This document shows, piece by piece, positions 17,980 to 26,839 of a DNA stretch of 64,000 bases. The translations under genes were made by a program, and so were the position numbers. Under the pieces are notes generated by a model that was not told the DNA's origin, made no database searches, and saw nothing but the letters and a program-made list of their open reading frames with translations. The first letter of the stretch is position 1. Each line of letters begins with the position of its first letter. The DNA comes from Thermoplasmatota archaeon (GTDB lineage: Archaea; Thermoplasmatota; Thermoplasmata; UBA10834). The stretch spans positions 199,874 through 263,873 of the forward strand of contig JAHIRF010000002.1 in assembly GCA_018818785.1 (NCBI GenBank). Direction: 5' to 3'.

Positions 17980-17989
17980 CTATATAAGG
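17980..17989 (-). promoter_or_regulatory. TATA box of the thermosome gene
   Basis: Minus strand ccttatatag, about 40 nt upstream of the ATG, with a ggaggt ribosome site in between. Archaeal chaperonin promoters are commonly heat-regulated; no specific operator was identified. Confidence 0.65.
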
Positions 17990-18011
17990 CTTGCCACCAA
18001 TGAACGGAGCC

Positions 18012-18824
18012 TTAGAATGCGTCCAAGAGCACGATTCCTCGTTCCGAACATGCGTATTCCATCGCGCATCTCATCTTGAATCCAAACGGATCGCGAGGAC
18101 TATGCAGGTCGGATATCTCGATATGCGGGAATCTGGATACCATTCTCGCATCAGCGAAAGGTCGCGGGTTATACCTGTCCCACATGATCTTCTTGACTCC
18201 GACCGAAGCTACCTGATCCACCAGCTGATGGATCATTTTCTCGGAGTCAGATAACTCCGGGACGATGGGAGCGGCCATGAGGTAGGTGTCTATACCCGCA
18301 TCCACGAGCTTCGACAATGCACCCAGTCGTCTTATCGGGGCGGGCGCCCGCGGTTCAAGTATAGATGATACACCCTCATCCACGCATGCGAGGCTTATTC
18401 CGACCTCCGCGCCGGCCCAAGAAGACAGTATATCCAGGTCCCGCAAGACGAGGTCGGATTTCGTCAGTATGCTTACGGAGGCTCCGAAGCGCTTGAGGAT
18501 TTGAAGGCAGTTCCTTGTGAGCTCGTATCTCGCCTCTGCTGGTTGATAGGGGTCCGTGACAGTCCCGATCCCGTATACTCCGGACACACGCTTTCCGAGC
18601 TCCTTTTTCAACTGTTTAGCGAAGTTCGCCTTGACTTCGACGGTCTCGCCCCAGGTAGAGCCCAGGGAGAACCGGGTCAGGTCCTGGACGTAACAGTAGG
18701 CGCAACCGTGTTCGCAACCTCGGTAGGGATTGACGGCCCAATCCAGCCCTGGCAGCTTGGATGGTGAGACCGCGTTCTTGCACTTGACCAGTTTGACGGC
18801 CAGGAGTTCACCCCCAGGAATCAT
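18012..18824 (-). CDS. SPL-family radical SAM protein
   Basis: Radical SAM protein related to spore photoproduct lyase-like proteins, 270 aa from ATG 18824, chosen because ggagga lies 6 nt upstream. The cluster motif is GCEHGCAYCY (CxxxCxxC) near residue 40, preceded by the family signature WAVNPYRGC. TDPYQPAE and LTKSDLVLRD follow the usual pattern of this group. The gene overlaps the end of the NreA gene by 17 bp, so the two are probably co-translated. NreA functions in DNA damage response, which suggests a repair role, but members of this family outside spore-formers have no established substrate. Confidence 0.88.
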   Translation of the reverse strand: MIPGGELLAVKLVKCKNAVSPSKLPGLDWAVNPYRGCEHGCAYCYVQDLTRFSLGSTWGETVEVKANFAKQLKKELGKRVSGVYGIGTVTDPYQPAEARYELTRNCLQILKRFGASVSILTKSDLVLRDLDILSSWAGAEVGISLACVDEGVSSILEPRAPAPIRRLGALSKLVDAGIDTYLMAAPIVPELSDSEKMIHQLVDQVASVGVKKIMWDRYNPRPFADARMVSRFPHIEISDLHSPRDPFGFKMRCAMEYACSERGIVLLDAF

Positions 18825-20121
18825 CGATCCTCCGCTGATAGAGCGCATCCTTGAGGATCGCGCTGTTCTTCACCCATCTTGAAATAGGAATGTCCATCAT
18901 CGCAGAAACATGGACAAGGGCCGCGTTCAAGTCTGAGAACCTCTTCGGTGGGTTCTTGAGAGCGGCCCGCACGTTCTCCCGGACATTCCAGACGCCTACG
19001 GGAAGTATGTATCCTGGATGAGACTCCCTCAGGATGCTGATCCCTGCCTGGCGTCTCTCTTGCGAGAGGAGCTCGTTCACCGCGAGCCTGGCAGCGTAGT
19101 AACACCCTCCGATCTGAGCATATGTCGTGCGGCCATCGTAGAATTCGTGGTCGGATATTATGGCGATCCTGTCGCTGTGCGGGTTCCAGGCGGTCTTCGG
19201 GTACCATGCTTCTATTAGTTCGTACCTCCAGCTGGTTGGCATCATCAGAATCGCCCATCTGTTGTCGAGACTCACAGTCTCGTATACCCTATAGTCATCT
19301 ATGCAGGGGTATGTCTTCGTGTCCTCCAGGAGTCTAAGACCGAGTTGACTGTCCACAGCGGTGATGCTCCACCTAGTAGGTACGAATCTCCGTCTTCGGG
19401 CTATCCCGAACGCGCCCACACTGAATGCACGCTGGATGCTAGATAGTAGAGCGCCCTCGTGGTAGAGCGATACCAGGGCATCCTTTGCAAGGAGGTCCGT
19501 ATCATAGAACGCCTTCTCCAATCGTCTGTCGAACTTGACATTCGAGATATCGAATTTGCGTATAGGGGCAGACGGCCCGAAAGGCTGGACGTCGTCGTTC
19601 AGTGTCAACCGGCCTTGCGGTTTCTTGGAGAATTCCGCGGATACTTCTGGAGGTGTCCGAGCAAGCGCGAGTTCCCTGGTCCGGGTGACCAACTTGTTGC
19701 TGTTCTCGACATCCGAGACATCGACCTGGTGCATCCCCCTGACCAGACTAGACCTGAACTCGATGATGTCATCAATTGGCAGACCCACCCATTTTTCCGG
19801 GGTGTCTATCAGCGATGTATCGCCGTGGAATGGAGGGATCATTGGACCGACCGAGACCTTCGGGTATCCAGACCTCCCGATGAACACGCTTGGCGGGGAG
19901 GCGCCATCAATATTCAATCTGTCGATTTTGCCCCTTACCCTGTTGGTTGAGAAGAATCGTGCCAGTACGGGACATCTATCCTTACCGCATAGGAGTTTTG
20001 AACCCTTACAATACGCGCACCTCGAATTACGGGACGATATGTCATCAAGAGATAGGATATCGTCAAAAAGCGAAGAATGGTCGATCATGGCCTGAGAGCG
20101 GGAGAAATTGGAGAGGTCCAT
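18808..20121 (-). CDS. nreA: NreA-like DNA repair protein
   Basis: Member of the archaeal Nre family, which interacts with PCNA and is involved in DNA damage response. The N-terminus has a zinc knuckle, CAYCKGSKLLCGKDRCP, followed by family motifs SPPSVFIGRSGYP and VSVGPMIPP. The C-terminus QRRIDDSWG fits the PCNA-interacting peptide (Q-xx-hydrophobic-xx-aromatic) seen in Nre proteins. The start is uncertain: a TATA-like gcttattagt near 20150 would give a leaderless mRNA starting at ATG 20121 (437 aa). ATG 20088 or 20184 are alternatives. It is followed by the overlapping SPL-like gene. Confidence 0.88.
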   Translation of the reverse strand: MDLSNFSRSQAMIDHSSLFDDILSLDDISSRNSRCAYCKGSKLLCGKDRCPVLARFFSTNRVRGKIDRLNIDGASPPSVFIGRSGYPKVSVGPMIPPFHGDTSLIDTPEKWVGLPIDDIIEFRSSLVRGMHQVDVSDVENSNKLVTRTRELALARTPPEVSAEFSKKPQGRLTLNDDVQPFGPSAPIRKFDISNVKFDRRLEKAFYDTDLLAKDALVSLYHEGALLSSIQRAFSVGAFGIARRRRFVPTRWSITAVDSQLGLRLLEDTKTYPCIDDYRVYETVSLDNRWAILMMPTSWRYELIEAWYPKTAWNPHSDRIAIISDHEFYDGRTTYAQIGGCYYAARLAVNELLSQERRQAGISILRESHPGYILPVGVWNVRENVRAALKNPPKRFSDLNAALVHVSAMMDIPISRWVKNSAILKDALYQRRIDDSWG

Positions 20122-20311
20122 CCATCTGGATGTAAACGGTTCGACACTAATAAGCAAAGCGGCTGGTGCGGTGAAAATGCCCATCTAAGGATGATATCGG
20201 CAACGCGAACATGCCGGGAAAACACCTCGGATGCTCAAACTTGATATACGCTGAGATGCCTAACTGTTGGGGGGCATAGAAGCCTTCTCAGCTTGGAGGT
20301 ATGATGGGGCT

Positions 20312-20953
20312 ATGATGGAGGCGGTGCTATCGCTCAGAACTCCGAATTATTGGATGAGCGAGATATCAATGAAGTATCCGGCCACAATCAAGGTCATCGA
20401 CAGGGTACCTTTTTCAGATAAAGGGGTCAAAGACCTCGTCGAGATACAAGCACCTAGCGACATCATGGATGACATACTCAAAGACATCAGGACGAATCCT
20501 CTAGTGTACAATATGGACACCACCGTGACCGAGAAGGGCAAGGTACTCGGTTCGATCACCACGACCAGATGCGAGATTTGCAGGATCCTCACGGATGCGG
20601 ACGTCTACCTTCTCTCCGCTCAGTCGCGCGGACAGGGCAACATAGAATGGACGCTCATCCTGAGCGAGAAGAAAGTCCTGAGGGACATATTCGAACACCT
20701 CAAGAGCAAAGGGGTGGACGCCGAACTCGTGAAGCTAACTAAGATAGACGATAAGGAGGCGCTCACGGAGAGGCAGGACAAGATAACGCAGGTCGCCTTC
20801 GAACGAGGCTACTTCGATTATCCCAAGAGGATAAGCCTTCGAGAACTCGCCAGAATGTTCGAGGTCTCACCATCGACTCTGTCCGAGATACTCAGAAAAG
20901 GACAGAGGAAGATCGTGCTGGACTACTTCAAGAAGCAGCGGCATTCGATATGA
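20312..20953 (+). CDS. Bacterioopsin-activator-type HTH transcription regulator
   Basis: About 213 aa from the paired ATGs at 20312/20315, with ggaggt 11 nt upstream; the listed TTG start at 20267 adds a non-conserved leader. The N-terminal ~150 residues form the Bat-type sensing domain with a CEIC pair. The C-terminal HTH-10 domain reads QVAFERGYFDYPKRISLRELAR followed by SPSTLSEILRKGQRKI, the classic signature of this family. It probably regulates membrane or redox stress genes as in other euryarchaea. No target is evident in the neighbourhood; the gene appears to stand alone. Confidence 0.92.
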   Translation: MMEAVLSLRTPNYWMSEISMKYPATIKVIDRVPFSDKGVKDLVEIQAPSDIMDDILKDIRTNPLVYNMDTTVTEKGKVLGSITTTRCEICRILTDADVYLLSAQSRGQGNIEWTLILSEKKVLRDIFEHLKSKGVDAELVKLTKIDDKEALTERQDKITQVAFERGYFDYPKRISLRELARMFEVSPSTLSEILRKGQRKIVLDYFKKQRHSI

Positions 20954-21070
20954 TCACCAAACAGCGTTAAGCACCTACATTTCCAGTGGCGATACCGTAC
21001 CAGGCAATCAACACATTAAACTAGGAAGAGCCTATCAATGTAGTACCAGTCGGATTTAGGGGAACTCATA

Positions 21071-21355
21071 ATGACGACCGAGGACGAGGTCATTTCGACA
21101 CTTAGAGAGATCGTCGACCCACATACCAACATCAATATCTTCGACATGGGGCTGATTTCGGAAATAACGGTCAAGGGCGATTCCGTCAGTCTGGTGTTCA
21201 GACCCACTTCCCCGTTCTGTCCATTGGGCATACATCTTGCAATGAACATCAAGAGACGTCTCATCCAGATGCCGAATATGAAAAAGGCGAATGTGAAGAT
21301 CGTGGGACATGTCCAAGAGGACATGATAAACAGCGCATTGCTGGATTCGCCCTGA
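21071..21355 (+). CDS. DUF59/MIP18-like iron-sulfur assembly protein
   Basis: 94-aa single-domain protein of the DUF59 (PaaD/SufT/MIP18) family. The core is VDPHTNINIFDMGLI, with an Asn after VDP and the Asp-Met-Gly-Leu turn typical of the group, then VSLVFRPTSPFCPLG with the conserved Cys and the C-terminal helix/strand. Members help deliver iron-sulfur clusters to target proteins. No other Fe-S assembly gene is adjacent, but Fe-S enzymes (Taw1, SPL-like, NadA, Kor) occur in the window. Confidence 0.88.
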   Translation: MTTEDEVISTLREIVDPHTNINIFDMGLISEITVKGDSVSLVFRPTSPFCPLGIHLAMNIKRRLIQMPNMKKANVKIVGHVQEDMINSALLDSP

Positions 21356-21496
21356 AGACCGCACCTACATTAGAGGGACTGCACTTCGCGAATTGCCGCT
21401 TTCTCAAGAGCCGAAAGTCCCGTCGGACGGCACTTCATATGCCCTACGCATGGCGTCAAAAGAGATTCATGCTAGGTCAGCCTTTGGGTATCTGAG

Positions 21497-22552
21497 ATGC
21501 TGGCTTCGGAAATCAATCGAGTGGTCGACGAATCATCGAGGAAGTTGCTCCAGGGCGCTTCCCCGTCCGTGAGATACTGGATCCTCACGGACATCATCGA
21601 GAAGGACAGGGAGGACCACGTCGTCCAGCGCACATTGAAGGAGTGCGAAAGATGCCCTACCAGGCAGAAGTTGTTCAGGACCATTCAAGAGGATGGCACA
21701 TGGCCTGTGCCAAACAGCCGGCGGGCGCAGAACCGACCAGAGTCTGGGAGAAGCATGGACCAAACACAGATCACGATGTACAACAACCTCCTCAGGCTAC
21801 TACATTCCGTGGTCGGGTCCGACGACGAACGTATCAATAGGACGCTGGATAAAGTCCTTGAGCGATATGATCAGGAGGGGTTCATAAGAGGTCCGATGCA
21901 GCATTGCCTTCCACAACCGCATTACAACGGGTATGCTCTCTACATACTGTATGGATTCGATAGGCAAAATGATGCAAGAGTCAAGGGAGTCACAGAGTGG
22001 TTGATGGCATCTCAGAGGAAGGACGGGGGCTGGAACATGCCATACTTGCAGGATGTCAAGTACCTTCCAGAATATAGCGGGATGAAGATGGATGATTTCA
22101 TCCGGCTTGCGGAGAGGTCAAACGGGAATGGGTATGACCCCAATGAATTCCAGGACATACCCAGCTGTCACTGGACCACGATGATGGTCCTCTGGGGCCT
22201 CATGGAGAGGCCTCCACTCAGGAAGAGCAAGTGTTTGCAGAAGGGGGCGGATTTCCTCCTGAGCAGGTTCTTCAAGAAGAACCCTCACCCTAACTTCTAT
22301 CAAAGCCAGAAGAACTGGACCTCGGTCAAGTACCCCGCCTATAGGTGCAGTGGTCTGGCCGCACTATGGGTGCTGACGAAGATCGGCAAGGGACCCGAGG
22401 ACCCTAGGATGGAGAAGCCGATCAGATGGCTCATCTCGAAGCGATATCGTGATGGTCTGTGGATCGAATCCAACCGACCGCATTCGGAAACCGAGCAATG
22501 GTTGACCTTGGAAGCACTGGAAATCCTACATAGGCATGCCAAGAAACTATAA
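21497..22552 (+). CDS. Alpha-toroid (terpenoid cyclase/prenyltransferase-fold) protein
   Basis: 351-aa protein of alternating helix pairs carrying QW-like and DGGWN repeats: QEDGTWPVP, DQEGFIRGP, QRKDGGWNMP, YRDGLWIESN. This is the signature of the six-barrelled alpha-toroid fold found in squalene cyclases and protein prenyltransferases. The DxDD catalytic motif of class II cyclases is not visible, so it is probably a non-cyclase member. Cysteines (ERCPTR, CHWTT, YRCSG) could form a metal site. It is monocistronic. I cannot name a substrate. Confidence 0.75.
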   Translation: MLASEINRVVDESSRKLLQGASPSVRYWILTDIIEKDREDHVVQRTLKECERCPTRQKLFRTIQEDGTWPVPNSRRAQNRPESGRSMDQTQITMYNNLLRLLHSVVGSDDERINRTLDKVLERYDQEGFIRGPMQHCLPQPHYNGYALYILYGFDRQNDARVKGVTEWLMASQRKDGGWNMPYLQDVKYLPEYSGMKMDDFIRLAERSNGNGYDPNEFQDIPSCHWTTMMVLWGLMERPPLRKSKCLQKGADFLLSRFFKKNPHPNFYQSQKNWTSVKYPAYRCSGLAALWVLTKIGKGPEDPRMEKPIRWLISKRYRDGLWIESNRPHSETEQWLTLEALEILHRHAKKL

Positions 22553-23096
22553 GCATGGTTTCGGTGGAAAAACGACAATTGTGCCCTGGGGTTCAATGCG
22601 GCTTTCGTTAGCGAGTGACACCATATCAATCACGGATATAGCCACGATGGAATGGTTTTAGATGGTCGCATTCGAAAGGGCATTATTACGATACTAGCTA
22701 CTGCAGTTGTGGTCCAGATATCCCAGGCTATAGGCATGCTGGACTCCGTGAGAGGGCAGACATAAGAGATTGCGACTCCGAAGTCACCAAACCTACTTGA
22801 AAGAGGATATGCCTCATGGGCGTCCTGGCAAACCCTTGCGAAACATCTTGATCGTGAATTTCTAATCTCTAGACACCAAGTGGAGACGGTTCCTTAGAGC
22901 CTGTTCTGGCGAGCGTTCAGATACTGATTTGAACCCACTTTGACATAAATACAATAAACAGAGTAATAATGTGGGAGAGCCCGGATTATAGCTCCGAATC
23001 TACCCCTAATCAAAACTGCCAGCCATAATCTTCAAAGCCAAATGCGATTCTTTAATTCTCCGAATTCTTTCATGGTAAGAAACGGTCCTGAAGAAA
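22553..23096. other. Gene-free stretch (~540 bp) before the Fic unit
   Basis: No ORF with recognisable features. It contains the first tRNA-3'-end-like direct repeat (22963-23002). I see no promoter serving a plus-strand gene. Confidence 0.55.
22963..23002. repeat. Direct repeat, left copy (tRNA 3'-end-like)
   Basis: Core taataatgtgggagagcccggatt aligns with the right copy at 24127-24165 with two differences in the first ~24 nt and then a looser match. Read on the minus strand, it resembles the T-arm/acceptor end of a tRNA. A further shared word acaataaaca lies just upstream of both copies. Confidence 0.55.
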
Positions 23097-23993
23097 TCAC
23101 TTCTTAGTCATGATGTATGTTGAGTATTCCTTGAGATACCTCTTGAAGAACCACTGAATGAAGGTGCTGTCGCTCTCCTTCACCTGGGACCGCTCAAGCG
23201 CGTTGTAGTAGCCCCGGCGACCCTCATACGGAATATTCAGAGGAGGATATCCGTTTCGATGCAGTACGAAGTTCATTAGGAGACGACTCATCCTGCCGTT
23301 TCCATCGGCAAACGGATGCATTGTCACGAATCTCAGATGAACTCCAGCAGCCAACTCGACTGGGTGCATGGAAGGCTTGTTCCGATTGTACCATCGGAAG
23401 AACTCTCTGAGCAATGGTTGGACTTCAACGGGACTAGGAGGCATGAATCGGCTCCCAGAGATTGCTACCTGGTAAGTCCTGACTCTCCCGGCTATATCGG
23501 GCTTCGTCTCCTCGAACAGCGTCTTGTGCCACATCAAGATCGTCTGCAGTGACAGGTCTTTCTTGTATCGCAACGCTTCCCGGAAGACTCTGTCGTGGGC
23601 CTCGGCTTCCTTGATGTCCTCGATCGGTTTCTGGCTTGGACTCAGTCCTCTCTCGAGCAAATCAGCCGTTTCACGATAAGTGAGTCTCGAACCTTCGATG
23701 CGATTCGTATCATATGTGAACTTGATTGAGAATTGGCGATCACGCTTCTGGAGGGTGCTAGGTGGTAGTGCACGCTTCTCATTCTGGTAGTTCGAACGAA
23801 CCTGATTCAGAAGTGGATACCATCGCTCTCTGTAGATCTCTGTGAGGAAGTCCCTCTTTGACGCCTCGACATCGTGAGGCAATCTCACTCCAAGATACTT
23901 CTCACGGGTTTGAACGCCCGAGGGAGTCCTGATAGTATGCTGGAGATAGAAATACTCCCGACCATCGACCACCTTCGTCCTCACGACGACCAT
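23097..23993 (-). CDS. Fic family protein (AMPylator/nucleotidyltransferase), self-inhibited class II
   Basis: 298 aa. The Fic motif HPFADGNGRMSR is complete near residue 225, predicting transfer of AMP or another nucleotide moiety to a target protein. An inhibitory helix motif TNRIEGS ([S/T]xxxE[G/N]) near residue 96 places it in class II, where the inhibitory helix lies N-terminal to the Fic core; no separate antitoxin gene is adjacent. An extra ~90-residue N-terminal domain precedes this. The start ATG is about 27 nt downstream of a TATA box, so the mRNA is probably leaderless. The promoter lies between the arms of an inverted repeat, and the gene between tRNA-like repeats. Confidence 0.93.
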   Translation of the reverse strand: MVVVRTKVVDGREYFYLQHTIRTPSGVQTREKYLGVRLPHDVEASKRDFLTEIYRERWYPLLNQVRSNYQNEKRALPPSTLQKRDRQFSIKFTYDTNRIEGSRLTYRETADLLERGLSPSQKPIEDIKEAEAHDRVFREALRYKKDLSLQTILMWHKTLFEETKPDIAGRVRTYQVAISGSRFMPPSPVEVQPLLREFFRWYNRNKPSMHPVELAAGVHLRFVTMHPFADGNGRMSRLLMNFVLHRNGYPPLNIPYEGRRGYYNALERSQVKESDSTFIQWFFKRYLKEYSTYIMTKK

Positions 23994-24002
23994 GACATCT
24001 CA

Positions 24003-24052
24003 TACCCTTACATATGCATATATTTTTCTATTACATCCAATATGTAAGGGTA
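24003..24052. promoter_or_regulatory. Perfect 13-bp inverted repeat bracketing the Fic TATA box
   Basis: TACCCTTACATAT (24003-24015) and ATATGTAAGGGTA (24040-24052) are exact reverse complements separated by 24 nt. The spacer contains the minus-strand TATA box (aaaaatatatgc). A protein binding both arms would block TBP/TFB access, so this looks like an operator. The regulator is not known. Confidence 0.7.
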
Positions 24053-24126
24053 GAAGAGAACCCCACTCGGCTGATGTCCGAGTATGGCAATATTGTCGAT
24101 GCAACAATAAACATGTGGCACCACAA

Positions 24127-24165
24127 ATAATAATGTGCGAGGGCCCGGATTTGAACTGCGAGTCA
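24127..24165. repeat. Direct repeat, right copy (tRNA 3'-end-like)
   Basis: taataatgtgcgagggcccggatttgaact. On minus it reads GTTCAAATCCGGGCCCTCGCA, matching a tRNA T-loop plus acceptor 3' half, but there is no anticodon or D arm next to it. With the left copy at 22963 it brackets the Fic gene (span about 1.2 kb). Confidence 0.55.
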
Positions 24166-24395
24166 TATCTTCGAATGTAAGAGAAACATCATAGAATAGA
24201 TTCTATTTCAGCAAAAAGAATGCTGGATTCTCGGTTCAACCACGCCCTGTCTGAATGGAGAGAAGACCAGCATAACAAGGGAGGATGGCTACGAGGGTGG
24301 CTTCAAGGAACGAACTCCTCGATTTTTCCCCATTATAGGAGTCCGCATGAACCTCGTCGTCCGGAATTGGGACCCTCATAGTCTGCCCGCTTAGT

Positions 24396-24944
24396 CTAAG
24401 GTAGCAGGCCAGCGGCCCTTAGCTCAAGAGTGATCTTATCGACGGCAATCTCGACGTCTTCCGGCTTTCGGGCGCCAGTGCACACTAGCTTCCCGCTGCC
24501 GAACAGAAGCACGACCACTTTCGGCACGTCGAGACGGTACACGAGTCCAGGAAATTGCTCAGGTTCATACTCGACCTTCTCAAGACCGACACTGATGGCA
24601 ATCGAGTTGAGATTGATCTTGGCCCCAAGGTCGCTTGAGGCAACGATGTTCTGCACCTCTATCTTAGGTTTGATTGTTATCACTACGCCAGCAGCCTCGA
24701 TCTTCTTGACCACCTTGCTGATGGCAATCTCCACCTGTTCAAGGCTCTTGCCGCCGGTGCATACCGCCTTTCCACTCCTGAAAAGCAACGTCGCCGTCTT
24801 TGGATCCTTGAGCCGGTAAATCAGGCCTGGGAACCGTTCGGGGTCGTATTCGGCACCATCAAGTGCAAGCACAATCGCCTGGAGGTCCAGCTCCGTCCCG
24901 AGAGACGTCGAGGCGACAACGTTCTCAATCTTTATCACTGCCAT
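24396..24944 (-). CDS. tbp: TATA-box-binding protein
   Basis: General transcription factor that recognises TATA boxes and recruits TFB and RNA polymerase. It is 182 aa from ATG 24944; a GTG three codons upstream is unlikely. Two tandem ~90-residue repeats are obvious: IKIENVVASTSLGTELDL and VQNIVASSDLGAKINL, each followed by YDPERFPGLIYRL or YEPEQFPGLVYRL and LLFRSGKAVCTGGK or LLFGSGKLVCTGAR. Length and duplication are normal. The acidic C-terminal tail of some archaeal TBPs is missing. Confidence 0.97.
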   Translation of the reverse strand: MAVIKIENVVASTSLGTELDLQAIVLALDGAEYDPERFPGLIYRLKDPKTATLLFRSGKAVCTGGKSLEQVEIAISKVVKKIEAAGVVITIKPKIEVQNIVASSDLGAKINLNSIAISVGLEKVEYEPEQFPGLVYRLDVPKVVVLLFGSGKLVCTGARKPEDVEIAVDKITLELRAAGLLP

Positions 24945-25169
24945 ATAATCCACACCGGTCTGACGGTATTTGAATAGCCATCTAATATACTAATCCTTCG
25001 TGCGCAAGGAAAGTGACGGCAAGAAAACGAAAATCGGGTTTAGCTCGACACAATAAACGTCTCGCTCAGCGCAGTATCACCAGTTGCGAAACATATGCAA
25101 ATCATTCTGCAACTCGAACTCGCTCATAATGCTCGAATGTATTAATTTGAACGTTCCCGACGGGCACTA

Positions 25170-26396
25170 TCATGCTCCGAATTTCTTTGCCCGGTCGGCC
25201 ATACCCAACATTATCGGCAGAAGGTCCCGTCCTCGTATCCTCCCGAGCCCGCCTGAGGCTGCCGACACTTCGTCGAATTCCTTGACGGAATCCATCCTAC
25301 TGCCGCCGCCAGCAATCATCACAGGGACAGGGTCGGCACTATGGTCCCGCACGTCCACGGGGGTCGAGTGATCTGCCGTGACCGCGATCACGACATCTTC
25401 GTGCAGTTCCCTGAGGATCAGTTCCAGCATCGAATCGATGCTCTCAATTATCTCGACCTTCTTCATGAAGTCGCCGTCATGCCCTGCTACATCGCCTGCC
25501 TTCACATTGACGAATACGAAGTCATGCGAATCGAGTAGCTTGAGCGCCGACCCTCCCTTTGAGAGATAATCTGTATCCAGCCCACCCGTGGCCCCTGGGA
25601 CATCTGGAACGTCCATGCCGACCATCCTGCATATCCCTTTCACCAAGGTGACGCCCGCGACCCCTGCACATTTCAGACCGTAGCGCTCAGGCATGGAGTC
25701 TAGATTGCCGAGACTACCTGCTCCTCGAGGGAGGACTATGTTCGCGGGGGGAAGTCCGTCCTTACGCCGCTTCGTATTGATCGAAGCAGCATCAAGCCGC
25801 CTGTACGATTCAGAAACGAATTCGTTCAGGATCCTAGCGGTCTTGGTAGCCTCAGGGACCAAAGGTTTGGATACCAGCACTTCACCCTCGGTGTGAGGAT
25901 CGACCTCCGAGACCCTGTGATCGAGCCCGGGACCCTTGAAGACGAGCACACACCTGTGCTCAGAGCCCTCCTTGAACGCGACTTCGACGTCCTCGATCTT
26001 GAGACCGGACAGGAGCTTGGAAAGCTCATCTGTTCCGGACTTTATGCGTCCCGCCCTGCGGTCAGTGACATTCATGGAAGGGTCAACGGTTGCGAAGTTG
26101 CATCGGAAGGCCACATCGCCTTTGGACATCTTCAGGCCGGCTCCCGCGGCCTCTATTGGGCCCCTTCCAGTGTATGCTGTGTAAGGGTCGTAGCCGAAGA
26201 GTGCAAGATGCGCTGTATCGCTGCCCGGCACTACGCCTGGCGCTATCACATCCATCATCCCGCTCATGCCTCGCTTCGCTATGGAGTTCATCGCGGGTCT
26301 CTTCGCGGCCTGGAGGGGGGTCTTGTGATCGAACAGCTTCACAGGACGGTCGGAAAGACCGTCACATATGATCATGAGCATCTTCTTCTCATTCAT
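25170..26396 (-). CDS. apgM: 2,3-bisphosphoglycerate-independent phosphoglycerate mutase (archaeal type)
   Basis: Interconverts 2- and 3-phosphoglycerate in glycolysis/gluconeogenesis. The start is the ATG at 26396 (408 aa, [16 protein letters not shown]); the ORF upstream of it runs through the tRNA and is not coding. It is an alkaline-phosphatase superfamily member: the metal-binding Asp is in [10 protein letters not shown], the nucleophile region lies around [15 protein letters not shown] with the Ser after PG, and [10 protein letters not shown] and [20 protein letters not shown] supply the remaining His/Asp ligands. The promoter region between this gene and the tRNA-Ser is AT-poor. Confidence 0.95.
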   Translation of the reverse strand: MNEKKMLMIICDGLSDRPVKLFDHKTPLQAAKRPAMNSIAKRGMSGMMDVIAPGVVPGSDTAHLALFGYDPYTAYTGRGPIEAAGAGLKMSKGDVAFRCNFATVDPSMNVTDRRAGRIKSGTDELSKLLSGLKIEDVEVAFKEGSEHRCVLVFKGPGLDHRVSEVDPHTEGEVLVSKPLVPEATKTARILNEFVSESYRRLDAASINTKRRKDGLPPANIVLPRGAGSLGNLDSMPERYGLKCAGVAGVTLVKGICRMVGMDVPDVPGATGGLDTDYLSKGGSALKLLDSHDFVFVNVKAGDVAGHDGDFMKKVEIIESIDSMLELILRELHEDVVIAVTADHSTPVDVRDHSADPVPVMIAGGGSRMDSVKEFDEVSAASGGLGRIRGRDLLPIMLGMADRAKKFGA

Positions 26397-26484
26397 GGAT
26401 GGTTGCGAATACACTGGGTCGTAGATAACACTAATCGTCACTGTCGCCCAAGAATTGATGAGATGGGGTGGATGGCAGAAAGAG

Positions 26485-26571
26485 CGCCGAGGGGGAGATT
26501 TGAACTCCCGTGGTGTCAAGCACCAGTAGCTCTCGAGGCTACCGCCTTAAACCGGGCTTAGCTACCTCGGC
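26485..26571 (-). tRNA. tRNA-Ser (anticodon CGA)
   Basis: 87-nt class II tRNA on minus. Acceptor arm GCCGAGG pairs with CCTCGGC. The anticodon stem GTAGC/GCTAC encloses loop CTCGAGA with anticodon CGA (codon UCG). A long variable arm (ctggtgcttgacaccac) and T-arm GGGAGTTCAAATCTCCC complete the cloverleaf. There is no intron and no encoded CCA. Confidence 0.95.
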
Positions 26572-26626
26572 TCCGCGCTGGAACGGAAGCGTTATTACGA
26601 GTACCCATATTAACGCTGTCGGTGCA

Positions 26627-26839
26627 ATGATGAAGGTGACAGTGCATCTCCTGCCAAACCGAAAGGAGACCAGAACAGTCGAATTCGATGAGGGAGCCGA
26701 TGTGGAGTCGCTCATCAGAAAGCTAGGGCTTCTGCCCGATTCATGGATAGCAATCAGAGGAGCGGACCCCGTCCCGAGCGACGAACCGCTTTTGGATGGG
26801 GATGAGATAAAGTTGATATCCGTCGTTTCGGGCGGATGA
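26627..26839 (+). CDS. MoaD/ThiS-like ubiquitin-fold protein (SAMP type)
   Basis: 70 aa from ATG 26627 (or 26630). A beta-grasp ubiquitin-like protein with the required C-terminal diglycine (VVSGG). Family features include VTVHLLPNRKETRTVEF, LIRKLGLLPDSWIAIR and LLDGDEIKLISVVSGG. Such proteins serve as sulfur carriers (MoaD, ThiS, tRNA thiolation with NcsA) or as protein modifiers (SAMP). NcsA is encoded at 58 kb, so tRNA thiolation is one plausible role. It lies between the tRNA-Ser and the dnaG leader. Confidence 0.9.
   Translation: MMKVTVHLLPNRKETRTVEFDEGADVESLIRKLGLLPDSWIAIRGADPVPSDEPLLDGDEIKLISVVSGG

Noticed and set aside
22963-24165. Full tRNA gene at either tRNA-like repeat
   Set aside because: Only the T-arm/acceptor half resembles a tRNA; no anticodon or D arm can be folded next to it.
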